A stretch of DNA of 64,000 nt from NCBI GenBank assembly GCA_037179385.1, contig CM074188.1:28855594-28919593 (forward strand). The letters run 5' to 3'. This DNA comes from Holothuria scabra (lineage: Eukaryota; Echinodermata; Holothuroidea; Aspidochirotida; Holothuriidae). The notes under the pieces are model-generated. The model had not been told where the DNA came from, searched no databases, and worked only from the letters and a program-made list of their open reading frames with translations. Of the stretch, positions 63,921-64,000 are shown piece by piece (within the stretch, counting starts at the first letter, position 1; the number at the start of each line of letters is the position of its first letter). The translations under genes and the position numbers were made by a program.

Positions 63921-64000
63921 CATTTATATTTCACTAATTCGGCACTTAGGGGGAAAGTTGTTGTTGAAAAGTTGACCTTAAGGGGAAAAATTTTTGGGGG

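Overview
The window is eukaryotic: AT-rich, gene-poor DNA with no operons or bacterial-type coding density. It has short protein-coding exons bounded by GT/AG splice signals, long introns, (TA)n microsatellites, tRNA-derived SINEs, a Ty3/gypsy LTR element, Penelope-like elements (PLEs), a LINE fragment, hAT-type DNA transposons and foldback elements. The mixture of PLEs, gypsy elements and fibronectin type III (FN3) receptor-like exons suggests a marine invertebrate, perhaps an echinoderm such as a sea cucumber. That assignment is inference.

Host genes. All supported exons lie on the minus strand and look like parts of tandem genes for FN3-containing extracellular or receptor proteins. Gene B, reading right to left, has FN3 exons at 62566-62889, 47814-48137 and 44699-44984. 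The last carries a stop codon with an AATAAA about 100 bases downstream. Gene A may start with a signal-peptide exon at 37147-37234, with a TATA-like box at about 37431. It may continue through a Cys-containing exon at 11758-12021 and an FN3 exon at 7526-7849. The exons at 7526 and 62566 are paralogues of identical length with homologous flanking introns, so the window captures a tandem duplication with a pitch of about 55 kb. Most of the modular exons start and end in phase 1.

Left part (1-13 kb). One duplicate (1252-1860 and 7020-8030) is split by a composite of two divergently oriented PLE copies (about 2062-7015). Each copy carries a hammerhead-ribozyme-like motif near its end, and one is interrupted by a 644-bp hAT element with a perfect 8-bp target duplication. 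Further right are a hAT MITE, a tRNA-derived SINE, a GIY-YIG endonuclease fragment between (TA)n tracts, and a second, different GIY-YIG-type fragment at about 10.35-10.89 kb.

Middle (13-53 kb). This is mostly intron or intergenic DNA. It holds a degenerate hAT with GAGACC subterminal repeats (17.7-20.9 kb) and a 155-bp satellite of about 13 units with arrayed AGGTCA half-sites (25.0-27.1 kb). It also has a clear SINE (27.6-28.0 kb), a 2.4-kb non-coding hAT with perfect target duplications (29.0-31.4 kb), a LINE RT fragment (33.5-34.5 kb), a mariner-like inverted-repeat element (40.4-41.7 kb) and a foldback element (46.2-47.0 kb).

Right part (53-64 kb). A 2.2-kb foldback element abuts a degraded Ty3/gypsy retrotransposon (about 56.0-61.5 kb). 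Its layout is LTR, tRNA primer site, an extra ORF with an SGNH-hydrolase-like signature, gag, then protease/RT/RNase H/integrase. It is broken by stops and frameshifts and is cut off exactly where the duplicated FN3-gene segment begins. The window ends with an inverted pair of tRNA-like sequences, a perfect 198-bp palindrome and another (TA)n tract.
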